Counted from the stretch's first letter, positions 9,257 through 18,065 are shown. The stretch: 32,735 nucleotides of DNA from Phycisphaerae bacterium (GCA_014379105.1 JACMML010000365.1:1-32735); one strand, 5' to 3'. Notes: a model not told the origin generated them from the sequence alone. Program-made: numbers and translations.

Positions 9257-9955
9257 TCAGTAATGTTTTCCGACTACGATCACATGCCCCGCCAGCGCCG
9301 GATGATCGACCGCATTGCTCGAGAGGTTCCATCGCTTCTTATTCCACGCCGTTACATTCGCGATCTCCTCCGCTGCCTTGGGGCCCTTCATCGCCAGCAG
9401 GATCGAAGATCGCCGCATTAGTTTGTCGCACCAGCCGAGCAGCTTATCCAGCTCGGCCACGGCGCGGGCGGTGACGATGTCGTACTTTTCGTCGAGGTCT
9501 TCCATGCGCGAATGGATCGCGCGAATATTCGTGACGCCAATCTCCCCGACCATCGCCATGACGGCGTCCAGCTTTTTCTTTGTCGAATCGATAAGCGTCA
9601 CGGAGATGTCCGGCCGGGCGATAGCAATGATCACTCCAATAATCCCACCGCCGGCGCCTACGTCGGCCAGCTGGATTGGTCCCCTCTCCATCCGGGAGAG
9701 GGTTTGGGTGAGAGTGCCTGCACTACCGGTTCCGCCTGTGCCCTCACCCCGACCCTCTCCCGGAGGGAGAGGGAGAAATCGCAGCAGCGTCAGCGCGTCG
9801 GCCACATGCTTGATCTCGGCGTCGGCGCGATCGCTGATGCGCGTCAGGTTCAGCACTTTGTTTTTTTCGATCAGCAGGTCGAGATACTGGTCGATTTTCG
9901 ACAGTTGATCCTGAGATAAGTGGCTGCCGGAGATTTGATTCCAGACGGGATTCAC
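9257..9955 (-). CDS. rsmG: 16S rRNA (guanine527-N7)-methyltransferase RsmG with an in-frame repeat insertion
   Basis: NLTRISDRADAEIKHVADALTLLRFLPL...ADVGAGGGIIGVIIAIARPDISVTLIDSTKKKLDAV...YDIVTARAVAELDKLLGW is the RsmG signature. Confidence 0.9.
   Translation of the reverse strand: MNPVWNQISGSHLSQDQLSKIDQYLDLLIEKNKVLNLTRISDRADAEIKHVADALTLLRFLPLPPGEGRGEGTGGTGSAGTLTQTLSRMERGPIQLADVGAGGGIIGVIIAIARPDISVTLIDSTKKKLDAVMAMVGEIGVTNIRAIHSRMEDLDEKYDIVTARAVAELDKLLGWCDKLMRRSSILLAMKGPKAAEEIANVTAWNKKRWNLSSNAVDHPALAGHVIVVGKHY
9682..9773. repeat. Intragenic palindromic repeat element within rsmG
   Basis: Arms 9682-9714 and 9741-9773 are inverted repeats (29/33 by eye) around a 26-nt spacer. Each arm contains its own smaller hairpin (CCCTCTCC...GGGAGAGGG). 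Confidence 0.88.
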
Positions 9956-10389
9956 TTCACTAATCCGCTGACGAGATAGTCGTGGAACTTTTCGTTATAC
10001 AGCGCGCCCGGCCGGCGCTGCTGAATGCGCTTCACGGCGTCTTCCCCTTTCATACCCAGGTACATGAGGATCAGCCCGGCCATCAGCGCCGAGCGGTTGA
10101 GCCCGATGCCGCAGTGACTCAGCACGCGATCGCCGCGGCGGATCAGTTCCGCGCACATCTTTGCCACGCCGTGCAGGCGGTCCATGTCGGGCATTTCGGC
10201 GTCGTGGATCGGAAGGTAGACGTACAGGAACTTATTCGCCTCGGTCGGCACGCCATGATCGATATCCCCTTCCAGATCGATGACGGTATCGATCCCTTTA
10301 TCAAGGATCGGACCCCAATCCTGGATTGCCGCGCTCAGAAAGAGCTTGCCTTCGTCATCCAATTGCACAATTTCGGCAAGCACATCCAT
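9952..10389 (-). CDS. Dual-specificity protein phosphatase family protein
   Basis: CX5R signature SHCGIGLNRSALMAGLIL and an upstream Asp (PIHDAEMPD). GTGA overlap with rsmG start. Confidence 0.85.
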   Translation of the reverse strand: MDVLAEIVQLDDEGKLFLSAAIQDWGPILDKGIDTVIDLEGDIDHGVPTEANKFLYVYLPIHDAEMPDMDRLHGVAKMCAELIRRGDRVLSHCGIGLNRSALMAGLILMYLGMKGEDAVKRIQQRRPGALYNEKFHDYLVSGLVK

Positions 10390-10801
10390 TTACGGCAGTT
10401 TAACCGATCGAGCTCTTGCGCCCACGCTCCCCCTAAGCGTCTGAATCACAACCGTTTAGCTTTATGTTTAGCGTTATCTGATGACCGCCCTCATTAGGGC
10501 TCTTTGGGGCTTGCCCCGATTCCGGCATGATGAACGCCGTTCGTAATATAGGACCATTATGTGGGATTTAATGCTTAGCGTTGGCGTTTCTGTGTTCCTC
10601 GCTGTCCGCGTCGGCGTGCCCCGATCGCGTCGTGTGCGATTCACTTCACGTAGCCGTTGAAAAAGGTTTAGCTGTGCGCTCGTTTCGCCCCCGATTCACC
10701 GGGTCGCGGTTCTTCTGTCTGGTGCTTTCCTTCCCGATGAAACTAAAAAACAACTCCAGACCCGCCCGGATTCCGATATCGTCGGTTAGAGGCATTTCGC
10801 C

Positions 10802-10807
10802 TATACT
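10802..10807 (+). promoter_or_regulatory. Putative -10 hexamer (TATACT) of dxs, 11 nt before ATG
   Basis: TATACT at 10802-10807, ATG at 10819, no SD. Confidence 0.4.
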
Positions 10808-10818
10808 GACGTGACGAC

Positions 10819-12786
10819 ATGGGCCTTCTCGAACAGATCAAACAGCCTTCGGACCTTCGCACCCTTGCGATCGACCAGCTTGAGACGCTCGCCAAAGAGA
10901 TCCGCGAGCGCATCTTCGCCGCCGTCAGCACCAATGGCGGACATCTGGCGTCCAACCTCGGGGTGGTGGAGCTAACCATCGCTCTGCATTACGTTTATAA
11001 CTTTGGACCGTATCCCGACGGGCCGGACCGGTTGCTGTTTGACGTCGGGCACCAGTGCTATCCGCACAAGATGCTCACCGGCCGGGCGCAGCAGTTCGCG
11101 ACGCTGCGAAAGCGCGGCTCGGTCAGCGGCTTCCCTTCACCTGATGAAAGCCCGTATGACCTCTTCGCGGTGGGTCACGCCGGGACGGCGATCTCCACCG
11201 GCGTCGGACTTGCACGCGGTGATCAGGCCGCGGGGCTTGCGAATCATGTGGTCGCGGTCGTCGGCGATGCGTCCATCGTCAATGGGCTCGCGTTCGAAGG
11301 GCTCAACAACGCCGGCACACTCAAGCGGCAGATGCTGATCATCCTGAACGACAATGGCATGAGCATCAGCCAGCCCCAGGGCGCACTGGCGGAGTACATG
11401 GAACGCGTGCGCGTCAGCACGACCTACGACGAATTCAAACGATTCTCCGAAAAGATCGTCCACCAATTCCCCACCCGCGTCGGCCGCACGATTGAGCACG
11501 CGTGGCACGCGTTCACGCGCTCCGTCAAAGGCGCAATGTGGGACGGCGCGCTGTTTGAGAACATGGGCATCAAGTACATGGGCCCGATCGACGGCCACGA
11601 TCTGCCCGGGCTTGTCAACTTCCTCGGCGAGATTCAGCACGTGAATAAGCCCGTGCTTTTGCACGTTAAAACCCGCAAAGGCGAAGGCTACGAAGTCTGC
11701 ATCAACGACCCGACGAAGATGCACTCGCCGGCCGCGTTCGTCGTCAATGGTTGCCGTGTGGAGATCAAGCCTTCAAGCCGCTCATGGACCACCGCGTTCG
11801 CCGACGCGTGCATCGAGCTGGCGCAGAAAGATTCAAAAATCGTCGCCCTCACCGCGGCCATGCCGGACGGAACCGGGCTGAGCAAGTTCCAGAAAATGTT
11901 GCCCGATCAATTCATCGACACCGGCATCTGCGAGAGCCACCTCACCGCAATGGCGGCCGGCATGAGCAAAGCCGGGCAGAAGCCGATCGCCGCGGTCTAT
12001 TCCACGTTCATGCAGCGCGCTTTCGACCAGGTCTGGCAGGAGGTTGTTCTCAACGGCGTGAAGGTGATCTTCGCGATGGACCGCGCCGGTTTTGTGGGAG
12101 ATGACGGGGCGATTCATCACGGGTTCATGGACCAGGCGTTTCTGCGTCCGATGCCCGGCCTGGTGCTGATGGCGCCGTCGGACGAGGCGGAACTGAAACG
12201 CTCTTTGAATCTTGCGATAAGCATCGACAGCAGCAGCGCCCTGCGCTACCCGCGCGACGCGGTGCCGGCCGTCAATTTTGAAGAGCTGACTCCGCCGCAA
12301 TTGCGCGAGGCCGCGGGTGCGGAATGGCGGTTGGGCGTCTCGCGAACGCTGCGTGAAGGGATTGATGCAACGCTGATCAGCTACGGCGCGCTCACCGAGT
12401 ACGCGCTGATGGCGGCGCAGGTTTTATCGGAGGAAGGGATCGAGGTAGAGATTGTCGATGCGCGCTTCTGCAAGCCGATCGACGGCGCGATGCTCACCCG
12501 CGTGCTGCGCCCAAACCATCCGGTGCTGACAATCGAGGACCACGCCCTCACCGCCGGCTTCGGCGCGGCCGTCCTCGAGTACGCACAGGCCAATGGGCTC
12601 CCCACGCAATACATCACTCGGCTTGGCCATCCCGAGCGCTTCATCGCCCACGCAACCAGGCTCGAGCAACTGACCGAAGTCGGGCTTGATGCCGCCGGGA
12701 TTGCGTCGAGTGTGCGGGATGTCGTCCGTGTCGCCGTTGCTGCGAATACAACGGCGGTCCGACCCCTCCAAACCAACCCTGCCTAG
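10819..12786 (+). CDS. dxs: 1-deoxy-D-xylulose-5-phosphate synthase
   Basis: HLASNLGVVELTIALHYVYNFGPYPDGPDRLLFDVGHQCYPHKMLTGR, thiamine-binding GDASIVNGLAFEGLNNAG and LNDNGMSIS, transketolase domain AVYSTFMQRAFDQVWQEVVLNGVKVIFAMDRAGFVGDDG. Confidence 0.97.
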   Translation: MGLLEQIKQPSDLRTLAIDQLETLAKEIRERIFAAVSTNGGHLASNLGVVELTIALHYVYNFGPYPDGPDRLLFDVGHQCYPHKMLTGRAQQFATLRKRGSVSGFPSPDESPYDLFAVGHAGTAISTGVGLARGDQAAGLANHVVAVVGDASIVNGLAFEGLNNAGTLKRQMLIILNDNGMSISQPQGALAEYMERVRVSTTYDEFKRFSEKIVHQFPTRVGRTIEHAWHAFTRSVKGAMWDGALFENMGIKYMGPIDGHDLPGLVNFLGEIQHVNKPVLLHVKTRKGEGYEVCINDPTKMHSPAAFVVNGCRVEIKPSSRSWTTAFADACIELAQKDSKIVALTAAMPDGTGLSKFQKMLPDQFIDTGICESHLTAMAAGMSKAGQKPIAAVYSTFMQRAFDQVWQEVVLNGVKVIFAMDRAGFVGDDGAIHHGFMDQAFLRPMPGLVLMAPSDEAELKRSLNLAISIDSSSALRYPRDAVPAVNFEELTPPQLREAAGAEWRLGVSRTLREGIDATLISYGALTEYALMAAQVLSEEGIEVEIVDARFCKPIDGAMLTRVLRPNHPVLTIEDHALTAGFGAAVLEYAQANGLPTQYITRLGHPERFIAHATRLEQLTEVGLDAAGIASSVRDVVRVAVAANTTAVRPLQTNPA

Positions 12787-12907
12787 CCATGCCGCTCGTT
12801 TTTTTCGTCCGCGAACCCGAACTGCGACAATTTCCACTAATTTTCATTGCCTGTTGCACCAACCTTCGGCATATTCAACGAGAGTTCGTGGAAAGGCGGA
12901 GATCAGA

Positions 12908-15142
12908 GTGCGGCTGAGGATACATCCAGGCGTTTACCCGCTCGTGTGGACGATCTCTACACTCGTCTCGGGAATCGCCAGCGCTGCGATTTCATTCACA
13001 GCCAACAGTGGCACAGACTGGCGTATTTCCAACGGTGCGCTGACTGTCAATTTCAATCCGACCAATTCGCAGATCTTTAACGTTTACGTCAAGAACAACA
13101 CTGACGACATCCTGAACCCCGCCAACTCGCGCATATATCCCCAGTTTACAGGCACGCCCTTCGGCGCCGGGACGATGACATCCGGCCGCACGCAGACGGC
13201 GGATTACATTGATTTCTGGACCACCACGCAGTCCACAGGGACAGCCGCAAATCCGGTGACGTATTCGTTCCATTACGTGATGTTCAATAACGACCCGGCC
13301 ATCCACATGTATGAGTTGGTCGATCACTCAGCAACGGATCCAGCGACTGAAATGGCCCAGGGGCAGTTTCTCATGCGGGTGGATCCGGACAAATTTCACA
13401 CCCAGCACCAGGTTGATCCGGGCCCGTTCAACATGGGCGTCAAACAAAGCACCCTCCCCGACTACGCGACGTTCACCGCCGCCCAGGCCCAGCCCGGGCG
13501 CACAGTGCAGGATGCGACGAATGATTTCACCGGCATCCCCGCCTTGACCAATCCCATCGGAAAGAACTTTCACACGAAGTACGACCACCAGGCCTACGAG
13601 CAATTTCACAAGGGGCACCTGGAATACGGCGATAAATACGCCGTCTCGACCGTCATTCCTTCTCAGGAGAGCATGTCGGGCGGGCCCACCAAGCAGAACC
13701 TGATTTTCACCGATTCGATCCTGATGATGGAGTTCATGTCCGGACACCAGGGCACCACCGGCTATGCGTACAAACCCAAACAGGGCGTGGACACCTCGCG
13801 CCTCTACGGTCCGTACGTATTCCGCGCCACCGAGCGCGAGGGTAAGACCGGCGATCAGCTTTACGCCGAAGCGATTTCCACGGCCGGGGAGTATCGGACG
13901 AAATACGACACTGTCGCGCCGCTGATCGCGAACGGATATGTCCCATCCACCGCGCGCGGCGGAATCCAACTCAACATCGGCAGCACGGCCGGGTGGAATG
14001 CAAATGCGAATCACAACACAGTCGTCCTGTCCGACAACGGCGTAAACTTCCAAAAATCCGGCACGGGCTACCAATACTGGACCCAACTCTCAAATGCCGG
14101 AGCAGGCACCATCAATGGCGTGGTGCCGGGCACGTACCGCATGAGCATTTACCAGCTCGGCAAGTGGGGCGAGACACGCGTGGACAACATGGTGGTGCAG
14201 CAGGGCAAAACCACACTTCCGCAGGACGCGAAGTTTGTGCCGGAGAATTTCAGCACTCATGCCCCGATCTGGACAATCGGCACGCCCGATCGATCGTCCC
14301 ATGAATTTCTCAACGGCCACTCCGCCAATGGCGACATGCTGCGGCAGTATCATGGGTCGTACGATTTCTGGAAGCAGCTTCAGGACCTCGGAACTCCCGG
14401 AAAAATCGTCTATTATGCGACGGCCGTGCCCGGACATGCCGCGACAAATGATTCGAATAAGTGGATTGCCAATCACTGGCGAAAATTCAATCCCGGCTTG
14501 TACAACCCGGCCAATGCCACGACCGACAACTACTCAAACATCGCACCACAATACGTGAAAGACGCCGGCGGGCCCGCTGCATACAACGGCCTGCCATGGG
14601 AAGTGCATTTCACCACCACCGCGGCCCAGAAGGCGCAGGGGCGCTATATCACGCTGTCGGTCGCACTGGCTGGAGCGCTGGGGGATTTCACGGCGACGTT
14701 GAATGGCACATCACGGGTATGGAACATGACCAACTCCACCACCCCCGCCTACCGCTCGGCCGATGCCGGGTTCTTTCAGTGGGTTGTTCTGCAATGGGAT
14801 GATCCCAACGGCACGCTCCTCAAAGCCGCGGGCATCGACAACCTGCTGACAATCAGCGTCGGATCGAACAACGGCATCATGTACGACGCGCTTCGGCTGG
14901 AGATCAGCGGCGTCTCGGCGCACCCGGATGTCACCGGTTGGCACGATTACGATTTCGTCAGCAGTTCCGACAACACCAATAACACGCGCAACGCGAACGA
15001 ATCCTTGGGCGGAAGCCTCGTGCAAGTGTTCGTGCCCGAGCCGGCGGCAATGGGAGTGCTGGGCGCCGCGGCGATCGGCATGCTGCGCCGCCAACCGCGC
15101 ATCAATTGCCGACGTCCGATATCACGGACCGATCCAGCGTGA
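12908..15142 (+). CDS. Rhamnogalacturonan lyase-like protein (PL4-like) with PEP-CTERM sorting signal
   Basis: GTG at 12908 preceded by AAAGGCGGAG SD and followed by a signal peptide. Conserved PL4-like stretches APIWTIGTPDRSSHEFLNGH...WEVHFTTTAAQK...ITLSVALAGALGDFTATLNG...NNGIMYDALRLEIS. C-terminus VPEPAAMGVLGAAAIGMLRRQPR is PEP-CTERM-like. The ORF track start (12686) lies inside dxs and is probably wrong. Confidence 0.86.
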   Translation: MRLRIHPGVYPLVWTISTLVSGIASAAISFTANSGTDWRISNGALTVNFNPTNSQIFNVYVKNNTDDILNPANSRIYPQFTGTPFGAGTMTSGRTQTADYIDFWTTTQSTGTAANPVTYSFHYVMFNNDPAIHMYELVDHSATDPATEMAQGQFLMRVDPDKFHTQHQVDPGPFNMGVKQSTLPDYATFTAAQAQPGRTVQDATNDFTGIPALTNPIGKNFHTKYDHQAYEQFHKGHLEYGDKYAVSTVIPSQESMSGGPTKQNLIFTDSILMMEFMSGHQGTTGYAYKPKQGVDTSRLYGPYVFRATEREGKTGDQLYAEAISTAGEYRTKYDTVAPLIANGYVPSTARGGIQLNIGSTAGWNANANHNTVVLSDNGVNFQKSGTGYQYWTQLSNAGAGTINGVVPGTYRMSIYQLGKWGETRVDNMVVQQGKTTLPQDAKFVPENFSTHAPIWTIGTPDRSSHEFLNGHSANGDMLRQYHGSYDFWKQLQDLGTPGKIVYYATAVPGHAATNDSNKWIANHWRKFNPGLYNPANATTDNYSNIAPQYVKDAGGPAAYNGLPWEVHFTTTAAQKAQGRYITLSVALAGALGDFTATLNGTSRVWNMTNSTTPAYRSADAGFFQWVVLQWDDPNGTLLKAAGIDNLLTISVGSNNGIMYDALRLEISGVSAHPDVTGWHDYDFVSSSDNTNNTRNANESLGGSLVQVFVPEPAAMGVLGAAAIGMLRRQPRINCRRPISRTDPA

Positions 15143-15284
15143 TCCGGTAAAATATCTGCTTTTCCATGCGACATTTGCACGAACCGATGCGTCCCGCGTA
15201 CACACCGATCCCAGATTCACCGGCCGGAATTGACCCCACTGGCCGATCGTATCTAATAGCTGTCGGCGATCGCGCCGGCCTGTC

Positions 15285-15791
15285 ATGGACGACCAGACCC
15301 TTTCATCGCTGATCACGCTCTGCTCGCTGGCGGTATTCGCCGTCAGCGCCTTCGCGGCGTTCTGGATGTGGCGCGCCCGCCGCAGCGGCTGGGCGACGCT
15401 CGCCGACGCCTATGGCGCTCGGCCGACCAAAGATTCCACGCCACGCCGCGGCGAGAGCATCGTGATTCGCCCGTCAAAGCTCGGCTACCCCTGGATGGTC
15501 ACCGCGCGCCTCACCGTGGACGGCCTGCACATGAGTCTCATGCGCCCCTTCAACCTCGGCCACGAGCCGCTGCTGATACCGTGGAATGACATCGAAATTT
15601 TCGCAGTCGACACCTACCCGGCCGACCGACTCTACGACCTGAAGCTCTCCCACGAGCCGAACCTGAAAATCCGCATCGGCGTAGCGCTCGCCCAGGGAAT
15701 CCGCCGCGCCGCGGATAACGTGCAATATTTCGTTCCGCCGACCCCGCCGAAATCGGTCGTCAAGCGCGCTCAGCAGCCGGCGGCGATTTAG
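15285..15791 (+). CDS. Hypothetical protein with N-terminal transmembrane helix
   Basis: 168 aa; hydrophobic LSSLITLCSLAVFAVSAFAAFWMW followed by a soluble domain. Confidence 0.6.
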   Translation: MDDQTLSSLITLCSLAVFAVSAFAAFWMWRARRSGWATLADAYGARPTKDSTPRRGESIVIRPSKLGYPWMVTARLTVDGLHMSLMRPFNLGHEPLLIPWNDIEIFAVDTYPADRLYDLKLSHEPNLKIRIGVALAQGIRRAADNVQYFVPPTPPKSVVKRAQQPAAI

Positions 15792-15798
15792 TCTGATC

Positions 15799-15828
15799 TT
15801 GACCTGCTCAACACGGGCATGCTATTCT
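15799..15828 (+). promoter_or_regulatory. Sigma70-like promoter of a TA operon
   Basis: TTGACC (15799-15804), 18-bp spacer, TATTCT (15823-15828). Confidence 0.45.
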
Positions 15829-15845
15829 GTCCAGAACCTGTACAG
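15827..15845. promoter_or_regulatory. Putative antitoxin operator
   Basis: CTGTCCAG-AAC-CTGTACAG: two near-identical sites at 11-bp phase, the second a perfect palindrome, between the -10 and the antitoxin start. Confidence 0.45.
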
Positions 15846-15861
15846 ATTTATGGGAGCCGTT

Positions 15862-16110
15862 ATGGGACAAGATTCAATCGGCACATTTGAAGCCAAGGCG
15901 CAACTCAGTCAGCTGCTCGATCGCGTGGCGCTGGGAGAAACAATTACGATCACTCGGCACGGCACACCCATCGCGCGGTTGGTTCCGGTCAATGAAATGA
16001 ACCGGTCGGCCGCACGCGAGGCGACCAAAGAATGGAAACAGCTCCGCGCCGGAAACCGGCTCGGCGCGGGCTTGTCAATTAAGGCACTGCGGGCCCAAGG
16101 GCGTCGATGA
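15862..16110 (+). CDS. Type II antitoxin, Phd/YefM family
   Basis: IGTFEAKAQLSQLLDRVALGETITITRHGTPIARLVPV is the Phd/YefM signature. ATGA overlap with the downstream PIN gene. ATG at 15850 is also possible. Confidence 0.88.
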   Translation: MGQDSIGTFEAKAQLSQLLDRVALGETITITRHGTPIARLVPVNEMNRSAAREATKEWKQLRAGNRLGAGLSIKALRAQGRR

Positions 16111-16532
16111 TGATGCCTTCACGGTACGTTCTGGATTGCTCAGTAACGATGGCGTGGTTCTTTGAAGACGAAGCGAAGCGAAGCACCGACGCCTTGTTCG
16201 ACGCCCTCCCGGAAGCAGACGTCCATGTTGCGGCAATATGGCCGATCGAAGTAGCGAATGTGCTTACGCTTGCCGAGCGAAAAGGTCGGACAAGCGAGGC
16301 CCGCATAAGCCAGTTTATTCAGCGACTCCTCAAGCAACCCATTACGATCGACCATGATGGCCTTGACCGGTCATTCACTCACATCCGGCAGTTAGCCAAA
16401 CTCCGCTCGCTCACCACTTACGATGCTTCCTACCTCGAGCTCGCGATACGCCGTGATCTGCCCCTGGTGACGCTCGATAAGCAGTTGATCGCCGCTGCCA
16501 GGGTTGAAGGCATCCATTGCGTTACCCTCTGA
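16107..16532 (+). CDS. vapC: Type II toxin VapC (PIN domain)
   Basis: YVLDCSVTMAWFFEDE, PIEVANVL, TTYDASYLELAIRRDLPLVTLDKQL: conserved acidic residues of the PIN fold. Confidence 0.9.
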   Translation: MMMPSRYVLDCSVTMAWFFEDEAKRSTDALFDALPEADVHVAAIWPIEVANVLTLAERKGRTSEARISQFIQRLLKQPITIDHDGLDRSFTHIRQLAKLRSLTTYDASYLELAIRRDLPLVTLDKQLIAAARVEGIHCVTL

Positions 16533-16589
16533 CGTTTCCCTCCCTCCAGATTTCTTTCCCGGCCTTGCAAACTCTTGCTCGTCGAGGAC

Positions 16590-16595
16590 TATGAT
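16590..16595 (+). promoter_or_regulatory. Putative -10 hexamer (TATGAT) of the terC-like gene, 11 nt before ATG
   Basis: TATGAT at 16590-16595, TTGCAA at 16565-16570 (19-bp spacer), ATG at 16607. Confidence 0.4.
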
Positions 16596-16606
16596 CCCCA
16601 ACAACA

Positions 16607-17557
16607 ATGATGCTCCTCGCCTTCTTCAGCCAATCGTTTGAAACGCATGACCTGTTTGTCATCGCGCTCCTGATCGTTCTCGAAGGGACGCTGTCGATCG
16701 ATAACGCGCTGGTGCTCGGGCTGCTGGCCAAGCGGTTGCCTAAGGCGCAGCAGTCCAAGGCGCTGACTTACGGTCTCATTGGCGCGTTCGTCTTCCGCTT
16801 CATGGCAATCGCCGCCGCGACGTTTTTGCTCAAATGGACGATCTTCAAACTGCTCGGCGGCGGGTATCTGCTCTATGTCGCGATCAAGCATTTCTTCTTT
16901 GACAGCAAGGACAAGGACGACCGCTCGAAGATCCGTATCGGCCCCGACGGGCACCCGATCCTCGAGGACGACCCCGAGCAGGAGTTGACCGAGCAGCGGC
17001 GCGAGCAGGAGATCGCCGAGCGCTCGCCGGTCGTGATGCATGGAGGCGTCCCGGGACCGCAGCCGGTCTCGTACGAGGCAATATCGCCGAGGACCCGTTA
17101 CGCCGCTTTCTGGCCGACCGTATTTGTGATCGAGATGACCGACATCGCGTTCGCGATCGATTCGATCGTCGCCGCGATCGGCGTCGTCGGACGTCCGCCG
17201 GTGGACCATCCGCCGGAGGCGCTGCACCCCAAGTTGTGGGTCGTCGTGCTCGGCGGATTTATCGGCGTCATCCTCATGCGCTTCGCGGCCGTGTTGTTTA
17301 TCAAGCTGTTGGACCGTTTCCCCAAGTTTGAGGTGGCGGCATACCTGCTGGTGACGGTCATCGGCGCCAAGCTGGTGATCGATTGGGCCGGCAACTATTT
17401 CTTCGCGACCGAGGCACATCCCCATCCCGTCGATTTCCACAGCCCCGCCAGCCCAGCATTCTGGATCTTCTGGGTCTCAATGATCGCCTGCTTCTGCTAC
17501 GGATTCGCGGGAAGAAAGCCGGCCGGTGCGGACCAGAATGCGACGCCGACCGGGTAG
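16607..17557 (+). CDS. TerC family integral membrane protein
   Basis: EGTLSIDNALVLGLLAKRLP... and IEMTDIAFAIDSIVAAIGVVG, the paired TerC acidic TM motifs; multiple TM helices. Confidence 0.9.
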   Translation: MMLLAFFSQSFETHDLFVIALLIVLEGTLSIDNALVLGLLAKRLPKAQQSKALTYGLIGAFVFRFMAIAAATFLLKWTIFKLLGGGYLLYVAIKHFFFDSKDKDDRSKIRIGPDGHPILEDDPEQELTEQRREQEIAERSPVVMHGGVPGPQPVSYEAISPRTRYAAFWPTVFVIEMTDIAFAIDSIVAAIGVVGRPPVDHPPEALHPKLWVVVLGGFIGVILMRFAAVLFIKLLDRFPKFEVAAYLLVTVIGAKLVIDWAGNYFFATEAHPHPVDFHSPASPAFWIFWVSMIACFCYGFAGRKPAGADQNATPTG

Positions 17558-17613
17558 GGTTGAGAAGGCATGCTCAGCAAATTATGGCTTGAACGCACGC
17601 TTGTTTGTGACCC

Positions 17614-17871
17614 TCATCTCATTAACAGCTTGTCATAATCGTGATGATGCCCGATCCAAAACCATACCAATCCTTCTGCGCGATCTCTGGCGAGCGCACG
17701 ATAGCGCAAACCAACTCTAACAGACCAAAGGGATTCTATTTTCTTGAGTCGCAGTGAAGGATGGTGAGGGTCTTGACGGAGGAGAACAAAATTCTTATCT
17801 GCAAGATTACAAATTTCAGGCGGGAGTTGCCGGTATAGTCGCCAGAATCCGGGGGTGACGAAGTGATTCAT
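17614..17871 (-). CDS. RelE/ParE superfamily toxin
   Basis: 85 aa: FWRLYRQLPPEICNLADKNFVLLRQDPHHPSLRLKKIES-LWSVRVGLRYRALARD...VWFWIGHHHDYDKLL. Confidence 0.83.
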   Translation of the reverse strand: MNHFVTPGFWRLYRQLPPEICNLADKNFVLLRQDPHHPSLRLKKIESLWSVRVGLRYRALARDRAEGLVWFWIGHHHDYDKLLMR

Positions 17872-18065
17872 AGCGGCTTACACCTACCAGCTTCAAAGTC
17901 GGCGTCCGCTGCGCTTGTGGCAGCATCCAAACGCCCGGCGCGAATGTCCGCCTCAATCCGGAGATCCCACGCTGTTGCGACATACTCTTCGAACCATTTG
18001 GTGAACGCCGCAAGTTCTGCAGGCGGTAAGTCTGTGACGGCCGCCTCGAGTTCATTTAAACTCAT
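17868..18065 (-). CDS. Cognate antitoxin of the RelE/ParE-like toxin
   Basis: MSLNELEAAVTDLPPAELAAFTKWFEEYVATAWDLRIEADIRAGRLDAATSAADADFEAGRCKPL. SD GGAGG upstream, 4-bp overlap with the toxin start. Confidence 0.72.
   Translation of the reverse strand: MSLNELEAAVTDLPPAELAAFTKWFEEYVATAWDLRIEADIRAGRLDAATSAADADFEAGRCKPL

Noticed and set aside
12686-12907. N-terminal extension of the PL4-like ORF
   Set aside because: Overlaps the end of dxs; the GTG at 12908 has an SD and begins a proper signal peptide.
16589-17440. 283-aa minus-strand ORF
   Set aside because: Antisense to TerC; highly charged translation without recognisable motifs.
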